A stretch of DNA of 64,000 nucleotides from the NCBI GenBank assembly GCA_029851415.1, contig CM056742.1, positions 84,558,748-84,622,747 of the forward strand, in the 5' to 3' direction. Below the pieces are notes generated by a model. The model was not told the origin of the DNA. It ran no database searches and saw only the letters and a list, made by a program, of their open reading frames with translations. Below, piece after piece: positions 11,321 to 22,800 of the stretch. This DNA comes from Eretmocerus hayati (lineage: Eukaryota; Arthropoda; Insecta; Hymenoptera; Aphelinidae). Position 1 is the stretch's first letter, and each line of letters opens with the position of its first letter. The position numbers were made by a program, and so were the translations under genes.

Positions 11321-12847
11321 ATGGATACAAATTCGCAATTGGTATCTGAACTTGGAGGAACGTCGCTTGGACTGAAATATCTGTATAACGCAAATATCAA
11401 TCGCAACCTTGAAATGTCGGAGAATGATAAAGAATCGTGGAAATGGTTGTATGAGCAGAACTTGATTGAGAATTTTTCAGCAGATTTACAACCATTCATA
11501 CGAAGTGAGTTATCAAAAGTTAGCGTCAATATGGCAGAACGACCTCTAAAGACACTTGAAGCAACAATTAGAATCGCTGAAACTGTGGAAGGTGAGATGA
11601 AAGAATATGACTTTGCCAAAGCGATCTATTTGAAAAAATATTATCCAATCGCTTCTAAACGTGAATTCCTTGCACAACTTGATGAACTATCGAGTACAAA
11701 ATCGACAAATCATGTTGAAAAATTCCAGTCAAAAATTAAGAGCATGCGATTTTCAAGATTTCATCCATGTGGATCTGGCAAAGTACGAAATATGAGAAGC
11801 CGAGGAGATGAATGTACATTGGAGAGAATAAGTCCTATATCTGAATTTAATTTGATTCAGAGACAATTGATTGAAAATTTTTGGAATAGTCTTGAGCCCC
11901 GAACGAAAGAGTTGTTGCCGAGAGAGTTACCCGTTACATTAGAGAAAGCTCATCGAGTCGCAAAGAATATTGAGCGTTATATAGTCGAATTAGACCGTCG
12001 AAGAACTTTCAATTCAAAGTAGTTGAAAAATAACGTTTCGGTTCCAAAGAGCCACCACTTGTTACTTGAAAAATCTCTCAAAATTCAATCCCAGCGCCAT
12101 AAAGAGGCTAAAAATTTGCAAATTAGTGAGCCCGAAAAGAATGTCATGGTTGAAGTATTCCAGAAAATTCGAGAAACAGGGCATATCAGAAGTGAGGAAA
12201 TTTTTACTCGCAATGAAGTCATTCATGAGATACCGGGAGATTGCAGTTTTGATATTGTAATGAAAAATTCATGTGAAAGTTATTGCTCGAAATTCGTTGA
12301 CGATTATCAAGTTCGAGTAGACAAAGAAGATGAATTCCAAATTTTTGAAATCCAAAACCATGAGATCGCTGAGAACTTGAGTCGGGAAATCGTATCCGAT
12401 GTTCTGTGCATGATTCCATTCTCAGAAATCAGTAAGTCAGAGAGAAGTAGTAAGAATACTCTTTTGCTCCGTGGTCAGCAGAAAATGTACGAGAAAGAAA
12501 TCGGCGACAGACATCCTATGCTATATAATGAAAGCCACTCAAAATTTAATTCCTTCGTAAGTGTGAATGATGAGGATATGAATTTGATGAAAATTGCAAG
12601 ATGCACAGTGAAGAATTTTCGAACACTTGAGTTTTCTAGAATAATTTTTTTGATGATCAATTCATCAATGGTGAGGAATTATATCAATTCCAAAACCAGG
12701 CCGCCTCGCGAGAGACCGCCTTGGTTAGTTGTCCACGAGAGGAATTCCCACATCTCTTCTCTTTTGCAAGGGAGCATCGTGCTATTCCGAGTGGCATATT
12801 GTATTTTCGAGAAATCCCACGAAAGTTCATGGGTGGACGGTGAATAA
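11321..12847 (+). pseudogene. Gag-like ORF with one in-frame amber stop
   Basis: One frame starts at ATG 11321 and runs to a stop at 12847, interrupted only by TAG at 12020-12022. The first part contains two similar segments, LIENFSADLQPFIRSEL and LIENFWNSLEPRTKELL, each followed by P.TLE...R.A...E. These resemble the helical C-terminal part of a retroelement capsid, present twice. No CCHC knuckle or protease is seen. The second half (12023-12847) is charged and unrecognised. The assignment rests on motif resemblance and on the surrounding LTR-like repeats. Confidence 0.4.
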
Positions 12848-14712
12848 GAATATGATTTGGGTATTTTACGGCCCATCAGGCCATATTTTATGTTCTTAAT
12901 TTTCGAATGTAATCATCAAGGAGGAATTTATACAATCCTCCTGATTTTTTTATAGTGCTGTTGGTTGTATATATGTAATATTCGTGAAACTAATCAGTCA
13001 GTCGATTTAGAACCACAAAAGCATAGTATTTAAACGAAATCAACAGTGAACAAAGAGGTAAATTTCAAAATTTTCCGAAGTAAAAGTTCAACCTGCGGAA
13101 AACAATCCGAATACTTATTGTCATGAGGTCGTGTATTGACGACCCAGTGCACTCGTCCTCAGCTGAAAACTCCCAGCTTACGGACGAGGCACAGAGATCA
13201 CTAGGAGCACACAGGGCCATAGCCTACCATACAAAGTTACATTATGGCATGCACTTAGCTCCAGGTCAAAAAAACAGCCGAAATTCAAGTAAAATCATTA
13301 AAAAAAAGTCAACTCCAGAGTTTCAGCGAAAAAGTTGCAAAAACGTAAAATTTTATTCCAATAGCGATCAGGTATCCCATATAACACTAATAAGTACCCT
13401 TTTTTCATCACGTTAATTGATCGAAGAATTACAGATTGACAGAAATCTTAATTTGAGATATAAAAAGTTTTCATCAAAATTCATGTCAAATATGCGTATT
13501 TTGGCCTTTCAAATTCACACTGTGACACGAATTGCGAGTGAATGATCTTTGTAAACATCAGTTAGCACGAATAATCTATATAGTTGAATATATCAATAGT
13601 CACAAACTTCATTAGAAGCTTGAAAAACGAAATCACAAAATTTCAAACAGAAAATGCAGGTTTCCAACACGTAATACGGCCATATGCCAAAATTCAAATT
13701 TTTTACCTCATTTCCAAATTTACTCATAAAAGTGTCATAGATACCGAGAGTTGCATCATATCTTGAAGGAAAACTAACGCCAGAAACCTAACACCGAATA
13801 GGAAATTTTTGAGATCGATAAATTATATAGTCAAAATCCTTGCCGTCGGCACCAAAAATGAGTGTGTACTTCATCATAGATCGAATAATTTTGACAGTAT
13901 TACATTGAAAATTTGTATAAACACTCTTTAGAGTGTATACTATATAACCCAAAATCGACCGACATCGAAAAATTTGCTGTATCACCATTGTAGAGTGGAA
14001 TTCAACATAGAACACAGTATTTCATGTATAAACGAGAATACACCAAAAAAATAGCACAACTCGGCCAATTCTCATCCGATTTGAACGCTCAAGAGCCTAA
14101 ATTAAAGGTCTTTCCAACAACCATCCGACCATATTATAGAGAAACTCCAGAAAAATTGAAATTTTGAAATTGTTCAACATTCAGGGAAATTGTTCATACA
14201 AAAAAAAACACTTGTTGGGAAATTTTTTTTCCCTCCTTTTGTCAATTTGAGATATAGAATCCCATATAAGAATAACTACAGAACTAAGGAACATAGTTAT
14301 GAACAATTTATTGTTAATAATTCTCGAAAATTTCTTTGAACAATTTTTGATGAATTTGGAAATTTTTGTAGAACATTTTTATACTTCTGACTATGATATC
14401 GTGAAAAATTACATTTTGTAAAATTAGAAATTAAGGGAATGGAATTATTTGAGTTTAAACGATTGTAACGAGAGAGAGTTCGCGATAAGAAATTGTATAC
14501 GCGACACACACAAACATTGACACGCTCACTCTCACAAGATTTTACACATACAGTCATACGCAAGCACCATAGTATAATATATGATCTCAACCATATGATT
14601 TGAAGGCCATTCAAGAAGCCACAGCAATTATACATTGTAATATACCGCATCAGGAGACGCGGATGACCCAGCTACGGACGATTCGTGTCACGTGGGTAGA
14701 GGTGAAGATCAG
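12848..14712. other. AT-rich 3' interior of the small element, no gene recognised
   Basis: Stop-rich in all frames. A 97-codon ATG frame at 13123-13416 shows no recognisable domain. Confidence 0.4.
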
Positions 14713-15038
14713 TGCCTGATCTCACCTCTCCCCTCCGTGCCACGATGACGCTGCACCCGCGACGGCTACGCGGCCGCGCAACGTATGTTCGTGGTTCGCC
14801 GGCCATCGCGGGTGCACCGTCAGCACTTCGACGGAGCGAAGTACATCCCCACTGCATCGGTCTACGCTGCAGCGCGGACCATCGTCGTCTACGATGAGCC
14901 GTGCGGCAGCCAGACCGCTCGTATCAACCTTCAGGATCATATCTCTCTCTCTCGAGTATATTTCAGCTGCCATTAAACCTATATATTCACATCACTCAGC
15001 CGTGATTCATTCGAATCACCCCTCCTCTCCACGTAACA
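14713..15038 (+). repeat. Right LTR of the small element
   Basis: Direct copy of 10125-10448 with scattered substitutions (for example CTTCGTGCC versus CTCCGTGCC). Confidence 0.65.
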
Positions 15039-15956
15039 GACGCTACAGCTCGTGGAGCGTGATCTAGAGTCACTCCCGAGAATCTTTATCGTAATCTCCA
15101 TGGGAATACGAAAAAAATGGGGCTTCTATGGACCTATGCTCCTTAACGAAGAAGCCAGGGAACCGGATGAAGCGAAAAGGAGAACTACCGTACAACATGT
15201 CTAATTGCACAGCTTTTGGTGAGGCACACGCATGGTAGGGGGGTACAGACCTCTAAACAATGTGGACATGTTACAAATCTGCTCGAAATATAATGCCAAT
15301 TTCCACCCTCCGAGTCTTTGGATGCTCCAGGAGTACCATCCGTTTGAACGAGGGCTGCACAGCCGCAATTTTGTGGAAAATGCATCCAGAAATGATGAAA
15401 CTATTGGTGGAGTGCTCAGTAAATTCCAATTCTGACTTTTGTTACTACATCCTAACACCTGATTGCATGCAATCATTATACTTGAACCATTGTGCTTGCT
15501 CAATAACAGGCTCTAGCCGTATATCTCGATTTCCACCGCTGTGACACTTTTTGAGACCGAAAGTCAAAAGTTTCAGAGATATCCTCATATATTCCACCCG
15601 TGACTTGATTATCATTTGGGCCATTTCGGAGCATTCTACCGAATGCCTGCACCACGGGGGTCCAGGAAGAATCTCAAGAAATGTTTTTAATTATAGTACT
15701 ATGTTGAAATAGTACGGAAACATTTCTTTTGGATCTTTTCGAAGGCCTCCATAGGTCCTAGGGCCCACAAAAGATCCATTTTGGGCCCCTTTCCAGCCTC
15801 ATTTGAGGAAATCATAGCTCTCACTATACTCAACTTTTTCGAGCGTACTTCTCTACTATAAGGACTGTTATAGCCCTTTACGAATTCAATTACATGGTAG
15901 GAGGAGTCACATTCAGTGCGCACCGCTAAGGTAGGAATCATGACGGATGAGGAGTT
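15039..15956. other. Unassigned interval before the giant element
   Basis: A ~35-bp segment near 15,564-15,598 (AAGTCAAAAGTTTCAGAGATATCC) is an inverted copy of 9,716-9,755. A minus-strand ATG frame of 80 codons (15941-15699) has plausible composition but no recognised domain. The giant element inserted 16 bp from its ATG. Confidence 0.35.
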
Positions 15957-15960
15957 GAAT
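15957..15960. repeat. Target-site duplication GAAT, left
   Basis: GAAT directly precedes the TGT start of the 5' LTR and recurs directly after the ACA end of the 3' LTR (52152-52155). A length of 4 bp fits Ty3/Gypsy integrases. Confidence 0.85.
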
Positions 15961-18900
15961 TGTGATGTCGAGCGCTATTCGACATCTTTTTGAAAAGTAA
16001 AGGAAAGAAGACAGAGAGAGCAATAGCTTAAGTTCGCGAAAGAGAGAACGGACGCAAAGCACCTCTCTCGACCCCGAGGCTGACATAAGATCAGCCTCGG
16101 GAATCGAGATTTGCCGCTTTTCCCTCCCGATTTCTCTCTACCTGAAGAAAAAAAAAAAAAAAGAAAACTGGTAGAGCGAAATGGTTGAGACTTGGCAACG
16201 TCGCGGAGGAATCCTCCGAGGCGGCCAAAGTATAGCGGTCGGGCTCACGCGAGTCCCCGCGAGGTTGGTGGCGAGAGGAGCGGAGCGGGGAGGGGAGATG
16301 CTCGCATACAGCAAAACATCGCCTTTCTCCTTTCCGAGCCTACACACCGGCCTAGGCAATCTCTCGGTCGACTTTGCCTGGACTTTTTGGAAAGTGGCGA
16401 CGGCGTAAGTCTCTCCCCGCACGTTTACCGGTCTCGCATCGTCTGCTACATTGCTGCGCCACGCGACTCGGAGTGAGAGAGAAGGAGAACGTATAGCTCT
16501 CTCTTTCTGACTCGATACTCCTGCGCAACCAATACCGCACACCTACTCTATGCTCCTGTGCTCCTGATACTTGTTGCCGCTGCACGGCGAGCCAGAGCGC
16601 GCCCGGTGGGTGGGTTTACCACCCCCCATATGTGACCATGCTCTCGTTGACACGAGGGACCGATAACATAACCCTGATGTTAACAGATAGTCCTCATATG
16701 CAAAATTCACCCATTTCACCCCTAACCCCATGTAATTTTCATGATACCGTCTCCAGAGGCCCAAAGCCCCATGCCAAAGCTATAGCACAATTTTTACATC
16801 CAAGCTATAGCTCCACCGTGTTTTTTTTTTGTGTCTCTCCCGGCCTACGACCACCCCCTGACTCTGGCGGCCTAAACCCGACAAAGAATCCCGAAAGTAA
16901 TAGCAATACGGCCCACTACCCAAAAGAGAGATCTCAGTTCGTCGTTCCCAAGATAATAAAAATCCCCTTATATTCATCCAAAAGTTTATCCTCCAGAAAC
17001 TATTTATTGAGTACGTGCTTTGCCGCGTGAGACAAGAATCTCGAGACTCCCCAGCAACAATTGATCGAGGTCGTCAGATACCGACAAATTTTAAACAAAA
17101 GGTCTAAGTCGATAATAAACTTGCCGCGTCGGGCAAGATAGTAATAAAACCTCGGGCGGCGATGCACTTTGGACCGTTTTGAACAATCAACCGGAAAGTT
17201 GCAGCTGCGTGTACCCAAAAGGTGCAACCTTCGGGTTTAAAAATAAGTTACTTTATTATCGGCACCGCTGTCCCTCGGCCTTTTCAAATCGATAGGCAAC
17301 TGCAGCATGAAAGAGTTTTTTTTTAGGTTAACTACCGGACGAACCCTCAGGAGTCTTGCACCGGAAAAGTTTTACGAGGCAGAGGCGTGCAGGCACAAAG
17401 GCAAGAAACCTTCCCAAAATCCGAAAGCGCACTTTTATGACCCTTTGTTGGATTTAGAAATCGCCTTCGTGCCGATGCGCATCTGCTGACTAAAAATTCT
17501 TTAAAGTGGATGCACTGATGAAACGTGAAAATTGAGATAGATGTGTAGTTGAGTGCAAATTCCCATTATATTCCAATTTTTAACCTTATAATTGTCATAT
17601 GTATTCATTCACAATTTGCGTTGAAAAGATAACCTCAACTCTGCTAAAGCCGCAGAAAAGATTATCCTTCTCAGTAAAAATTGAATCACTTCTGACAACT
17701 TATAATCATAACCTAGCCATTTTTAGAGTGTGAGTCTTATTTTATGCGAGAGGCTCCCTGTAATCTTTGTAATCTGAGCAAACCGCAGCAAACGATATCG
17801 AATGAAGTAGGACATAAATATATACTCCATATACTCCTGATTTCAAAAATATAAACGAAAAAGCTGTTGCAAAAATGGATGGTGTTATGAATATTTCAAT
17901 GCGAACATCCATATCTAATAACTATATATGTGGTAATATTAAACATCCAAATATTTAACAAAAAATTATACTCCAGAAAATGTCTGGATAGTAAGTTTTT
18001 TTAGCACTGTAGGGCGCCACTCGTCGGGACAAAACCAAATTCCTAGTACCAATATTCAGCGCAACGAGCGCCACTTACCAGGACCCAAAAATTTTCACAG
18101 TACCAATTTTTAGCGCAGAGGCGCCACTTGCTGGGACCAACTTGTCCGTCCCACTAGGCCCCTCTCCAAGATGTTGCCGCCCACAAACTATGAGACCCAA
18201 CCCTCCCTCTAAACTCATGAATAGGGCCCACGCCCTTCCTACTGATGTCAAGTCCACTTTGGGCGTTAAGGCCCGGGCTAACAAAAGACTATGAACACCA
18301 ATTACAGGATGGGATTCTACCCCGCCATTTAGCCCTTTTGTTGAGCTTTCCCTCTCCGGGAAATGCAGTTTCCGCCCCAAAATCATCGGGTCTCCGCACC
18401 GGAGTCCGCTTTTCACTCTGCTCCTGGACCTCTTCTAGACCAGTCGTCGAGCATTTTCACGCGCCTTTTCCAGACTTAAAACTAAAATCAGCGACAAATT
18501 CAATTTTTCCAATCGCTATCATTTTCCATTTGGTGTTTGGCTTTGCTCAATTTTCGCGCATCAACTCTCCTGGAAATTCAACCCCATCTTCTACGTATCT
18601 ATTTTCTGGAGCAACATCCTGGTGAGGAGACCTGGAGTTCTAGCCAGCATCCCAAGCGACAACTTGTACCGAGTGGTGCCCAGGGGTACCAAATTGAATA
18701 AAAGAATCTTCAATTCACCACCAACCAAGTAAGTTGTTTTGATTTCTATCCTATTATATACATATATATATATTCCGGTGTGAGTAAAATCATTTTGATA
18801 GGTTTTCGTTCGAGTGACAAGTTGAATTTTGTTAGCAATTCTTTTAGTCCCGCGTCGCGAGTGCTGCGTGATTTCCCTATTTTTTTTTGGTTGGGAATAG

Positions 18901-19224
18901 CGCTAACGTCGCTATTTCTAACACTCAAGTCCCAAAAATATCCTGAGATCACGTGACCTCTGTCAAACGTGGAGCCGCGCCACCGATTCGCTCGGTAAGC
19001 CCCGCTAAAGCGTTTTGAGGAGAGGTATTTTAGCTGATTTCTGGATCCATTCCGCCGCCAGTTTAGGGTGATTTTATGCGATATAAAGTTACAGTTTGGC
19101 ATTTCATTGTCCAATTCTTAATTTTCAAAGTATTTCCCGAGTCCTTGGGGTCACTCCCAGACTCAAAAATTATTTAAATCGGCGTCAAAATAAAATTGTA
19201 AATTAAAGTGCTTCCGATGTAACA
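15961..19224 (+). repeat. 5' LTR of the giant element (3264 bp)
   Basis: Matches 48887-52151 over its full length. Differences I found: A versus T near 16,935, T versus C near 18,140, a 15/14 A-run near 16,150, and T9 versus T8CTT near 18,890. It begins with a hairpin (GATGTCGA/TCGACATC, 15964-15986), has a second perfect hairpin at 16074-16100 (CCGAGGCTGA/TCAGCCTCGG) and GAGA-rich stretches near 16,010. Short frames within it are mirrored in the 3' copy but lack coding character. Confidence 0.95.
18014..18140 (+). repeat. ~53-bp tandem repeat within the LTR (2.4 copies)
   Basis: GCGCCACT starts units at 18014, 18068 and 18121. Each continues with a GGGAC block, AAATT or AAAATT, then AGTACCAAT and AGCGCA. 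The same array is in the 3' LTR at about 50939-51066. Confidence 0.8.
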
Positions 19225-19241
19225 GAAGTACTTTTCTTTTC

Positions 19242-19259
19242 TGGAGGCCCCGGAGGGAT
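19242..19259 (+). other. Primer binding site, probably tRNA-Thr type
   Basis: TGGAGGCCCCGGAGGGAT lies 17 bases inside the 5' LTR. Its complement reads as a tRNA 3' end: CCA, discriminator U, a 7-nt acceptor strand CGGGGCC, a 5-nt T-stem strand CCCTC, then the AU that ends a T-loop. U73 with an acceptor ending GGGGCC is best matched by cytosolic tRNA-Thr, but the isoacceptor is inferred. Confidence 0.7.
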
Positions 19260-19416
19260 ACTTTGAAAAAAAAAAAAAAGTTGGACAGAAATGCTCAAAA
19301 ATATGAAAAAATTAGCTTAAAATCATTTTTATCGCTCTCGGAATCGTCGGATTTTGAAATCTCTACTTCATTACTTCCACTAACAGTCAACACTCACACT
19401 AACACTTACCCTTGTA

Positions 19417-19884
19417 ATGTCAAAACTCGTTGTAAAAGAATCAATTTCACCGTCAAGACGCGCCGTGATAAACGACAGAGTGTTGAATGAATATACTTCA
19501 AAAAATTATTTAATTGAAAAATGCTCAGAAAATTTCGGTGAGGAATTTCAGAATTTTCTTGGTAAAACATTTAAATTTGTGACACCAAAAACGTCAGAAT
19601 ATACATTTCATAAACTTCCTTCAATTCGAGAGATTAGACTCCTAACTGAAGTGAATAGAAACTTGAATTTAATTTCACAATTTGTACCACCTTTCGTATA
19701 TCTTGATGATATTGTCACCAAGAAGGAGCAAAATCCTACATCAAGCGTAAGAAATGAAAAACCAATTTTAGTTGAGTCAAAAACTACCAGGAAATTCCAA
19801 AATCCCTCATTCAAATACAAAATTCATGATAAAAATCCTAAATCAAACTTAAATGCTCGTAGAAAGTTCAATACTCGCTGTTGA
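19417..19884 (+). CDS. Hypothetical 155-aa leader ORF of the giant element
   Basis: ATG at 19417 opens 155 codons rich in Lys, Ser and Asn, with IREIRLLTEVNRNLNLI in the middle and a basic tail (NARRKFNTRC). No known domain is recognised. It is the first long ATG frame after the primer site, where an upstream ORF could regulate translation of the long leader. Sequence just downstream keeps a similar composition in shifted frames, so it may be the remnant of a longer gene. Confidence 0.3.
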   Translation: MSKLVVKESISPSRRAVINDRVLNEYTSKNYLIEKCSENFGEEFQNFLGKTFKFVTPKTSEYTFHKLPSIREIRLLTEVNRNLNLISQFVPPFVYLDDIVTKKEQNPTSSVRNEKPILVESKTTRKFQNPSFKYKIHDKNPKSNLNARRKFNTRC

Positions 19885-22800
19885 AAGTCAACCATTCTTA
19901 AAAAAAAAGAGTCTCAAACCTTGTAAAAATATCCCTGGAAACTCCTCTGCAAACTCTCGGCTCAGCAACAATTCCTAAATCAGTCAGTGAAAAACTCAGG
20001 AAATTGGGATTGGGGAATATATGGTTCTTCAATTTTTTTTGTTGTTTGTCATGTGTATACAATTTCTTTTAAGTTCCTAATCTACCTCTCTTAACTCTCG
20101 CTCTGTGAAAGATAAGCACAGAAAAATATTGACAAGCATTGTTCACAAAGGCCCACCATTCCCCAGAAATCAGTCAAAGCTAGTGCGACATCACCTCAAT
20201 TATCTAAATTACAAGTTCATGGAGAGAGCACTCCTAAAACTGTCAAGCTATTACTCTTCAAAGTCTCGACATTGACAGAAAATCACAAGAATCAGCGCAA
20301 CTTTCTCACTAGTTCTCAAAGATTCAGGTTCAAGTTGAGAACCGTGCCCATTTCAGTACCAAAGCTATTCAAAATCTAGCAATTCTCCTATCTTTATAGC
20401 ATTCAGATATTACATAGCCCACAATTCATAATTCAAAAGATTATCCTATCCAAATCATACAATATCCGTGTCTGATATTGATCAGACGTACAAAAATTGA
20501 AGAGGAAAACAGTCAAAATCTAGGTGAAAACCCCCAAAGCTTGTTAAACCTATAGCACCTCTTTTACAAAATCAACTGTAAATTGTTACAGGATTAAACG
20601 CGAGTTTAAACCTTGCTTCCAGCACTGTTTGCTCACAAAACTTCCACAAATTTGCCTGTAGCCAAGTGTGTTATTCTGGAACCAGCACCTTCTCTTGTAC
20701 AAGTCGAGAATTGAGACAAAAGTCATCTCCACAGATCAACTTCATTCAAAAAATAAAACCCAAGTTGAAACTCACTTCAGATCAAAAAGGCGTAGCAAGT
20801 TTAGTTATACATCAAACACATTTACAATCTTTATGATCTATCAGTTCTACAAATTGTCTAAATTAAAACCATCAAGTGGTTTCATTCCCAAGCATAAGAA
20901 ACTGGTTTCAGGTAAGGGTCGTGGTGGAAGCCTATTTTTCCCCATAGATGAATCAAACAATCAGAATAAGATCACCACTTCATATCAAAAATCAGGTATG
21001 GTTTGCTGGGTTCATGAATCCTCTGCCTATCAGAGCGAGAAACCACCAGGGTTATTCTTAGGCAGTCGAGTCAACGCTTCAAGTTGCTAGAATTGTGTGG
21101 GTTTAGTGTATTGTATTAAAATCAGCTTTAAAGACTCACATGCTCAGGCACAATAAAACAACTCATTGTCCCACCAGCAACAAACTCTTGAGCAAACTTC
21201 ATTTTTTCAGAGTCACTTGTTGCCACTCCTCACATCACCAGATTCCACACAATCAGTATCACGCTATACACTCCAGTTGAAATAAAGGAAGAAATTGTTT
21301 ACAGATTGACTGCTCCAAATTCTGTATCCTAAAAGAGGAATTCTCCCAGCAATACTCTAGCCACTCAAATAGTCACTGGTACATGATTATCACGTCATGG
21401 TGTCTTCAAAAGAAAAAAAGAAGAAAATATAGTATTAAACGTCCACCCCTTCTCCGCAGAAGTTATTAAATTTGAGTTCTTTTTCTTTGAATCGGTGGGT
21501 TCTACTCTCAACAATTCACGTGGTCGAGTTAAAGGGCGCTATTCGAATTTTGGGATATCACGATTAGAAATTCAATGCAGCTCATTGGAAGACACATGGC
21601 ATAGCATTTCTGCGCATTCTATGCCACCTCAATGGTAAACGATGCCAGCTGACGGGTTTTACCATGAGAGTCGTGACTGTAAAAACACACGCTAAATTCA
21701 TATGCTCATAACCTAAACAATTATTTTCAACCCTCTCTTTCGTAGAGAAGTTAAGTGGAAACAAGATGAGCCGGACCCCGAGAAAATTCTCTCTCTTTTC
21801 CCCAAATACAAATTTAGCAAGCTTGCGAGCAACAAATCGGAGCTAATGCGTTACGTTTCAAGAAAAGCGCGTTCTCTCTCCATTGTGAATGAAAGTTGAT
21901 ATCATCCCTTAGAGCTAAGAAGATCAAAATAGCTTCAGCGACCAAGCTCTACTCATCCAAAACTTTATCATGCGTAGAATTCGATGGACTATACATCGAG
22001 ATCACTGCCTGACGTTGGTGTCTTGTGTTGCGACGAGTTTGAAGGCCGCAATGAGCTTTGTTCTTGACCTCACTAAAATCGACTGCCTTGGTCGCCAGTG
22101 AAATTGTTAGGCTAGTGAGTGCCTTCAGTTCTTGAGTAGTCACAATAGATATTCTCACCCGTAGGAAAACTTGTAGCTTTTAGTGCCTCAGGCCTTTCAA
22201 ATATTTGACTCCTCTCAGGAACGCAGAACCCTTGTTCGCTTCAATGTAAATTGACTTTTGGATTGAAGTTTTGTTACCTCGACTCATTATCAACACTATT
22301 CAGAAAACAGAGTCATTATGAGTCCAAAAAGCAGATTCGTTGCTTCTGAGAGACGCTTTATCACCATCAAAATACCATTGTTATTGCTGATAGGAATGGC
22401 GTACTAATTAGTTTACAGATGATTTTGAAAAATTTTGGATTGCTAAAGAATTCATTGGTAATGTTTTTTTTTCAAGTTTCTCTCCTCACTCAGTAGTTCA
22501 TCTGTAAATTGAAAGTCAGCTCTGAATTGTTAAGGCTCGACTGTGTTGACCCTTGAGTGTCAGTGAGTAGATTAATATGATGGCAAACCTCTCATGTTTT
22601 TAAAAGCTGGCAAAAATATTTGACCTTAAGCCGAACTTAGCCTGCATGATCGTGGGTGGTAGGAGTCCAGAGAAACGTGTGAATGACTGTGTTTCTCCTT
22701 CAAGGTGAATTATCCTCGCCCATACAGTCTGATGTTTTAGATTGACTGATATTCTCAGAAAGTACTGCCACAAGCTGCTGTAGAAATGTGATCACATTTT

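Larger units (their letters stand above)
10125..15038 (+). mobile_element. Non-autonomous LTR-type element with a gag-like ORF
   Basis: Two direct repeats of 324 and 326 bp, about 95 percent identical by eye, bound 4.26 kb of internal sequence. Each starts TGCCTGATC and ends ACGTAACA, giving the TG...CA of an LTR. A purine-rich stretch (GGGTAGAGGTGAAGA) lies just before the right copy. The interior has one decayed gag-like ORF and no RT, RNase H or integrase. No target-site duplication is visible (ATCAG to the left, GACGC to the right). The TRIM/LARD-like class is inferred. Confidence 0.6.

Noticed and set aside
12020..12022. Programmed readthrough of the amber stop in the gag-like ORF
   Set aside because: The next bases (TTGAAA) are not a known readthrough context and there is no pol behind it.
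10125..15038. Target duplication for the small LTR element
   Set aside because: Left flank ATCAG and right flank GACGC do not match; recombination or wrong boundaries are possible.
15699..15941. Host exon interrupted by the giant element
   Set aside because: The 80-codon minus-strand frame has no recognised domain and the frame across the empty site does not join another coding segment.
16138..18625. Several 60-130 codon frames inside the giant LTR, repeated in the 3' LTR
   Set aside because: They are identical only because the LTRs are; they overlap on both strands and show no coding bias or known motif.
19417..19884. Leader ORF as a second Gag
   Set aside because: No capsid or knuckle pattern; Gag is clearly at 37453.
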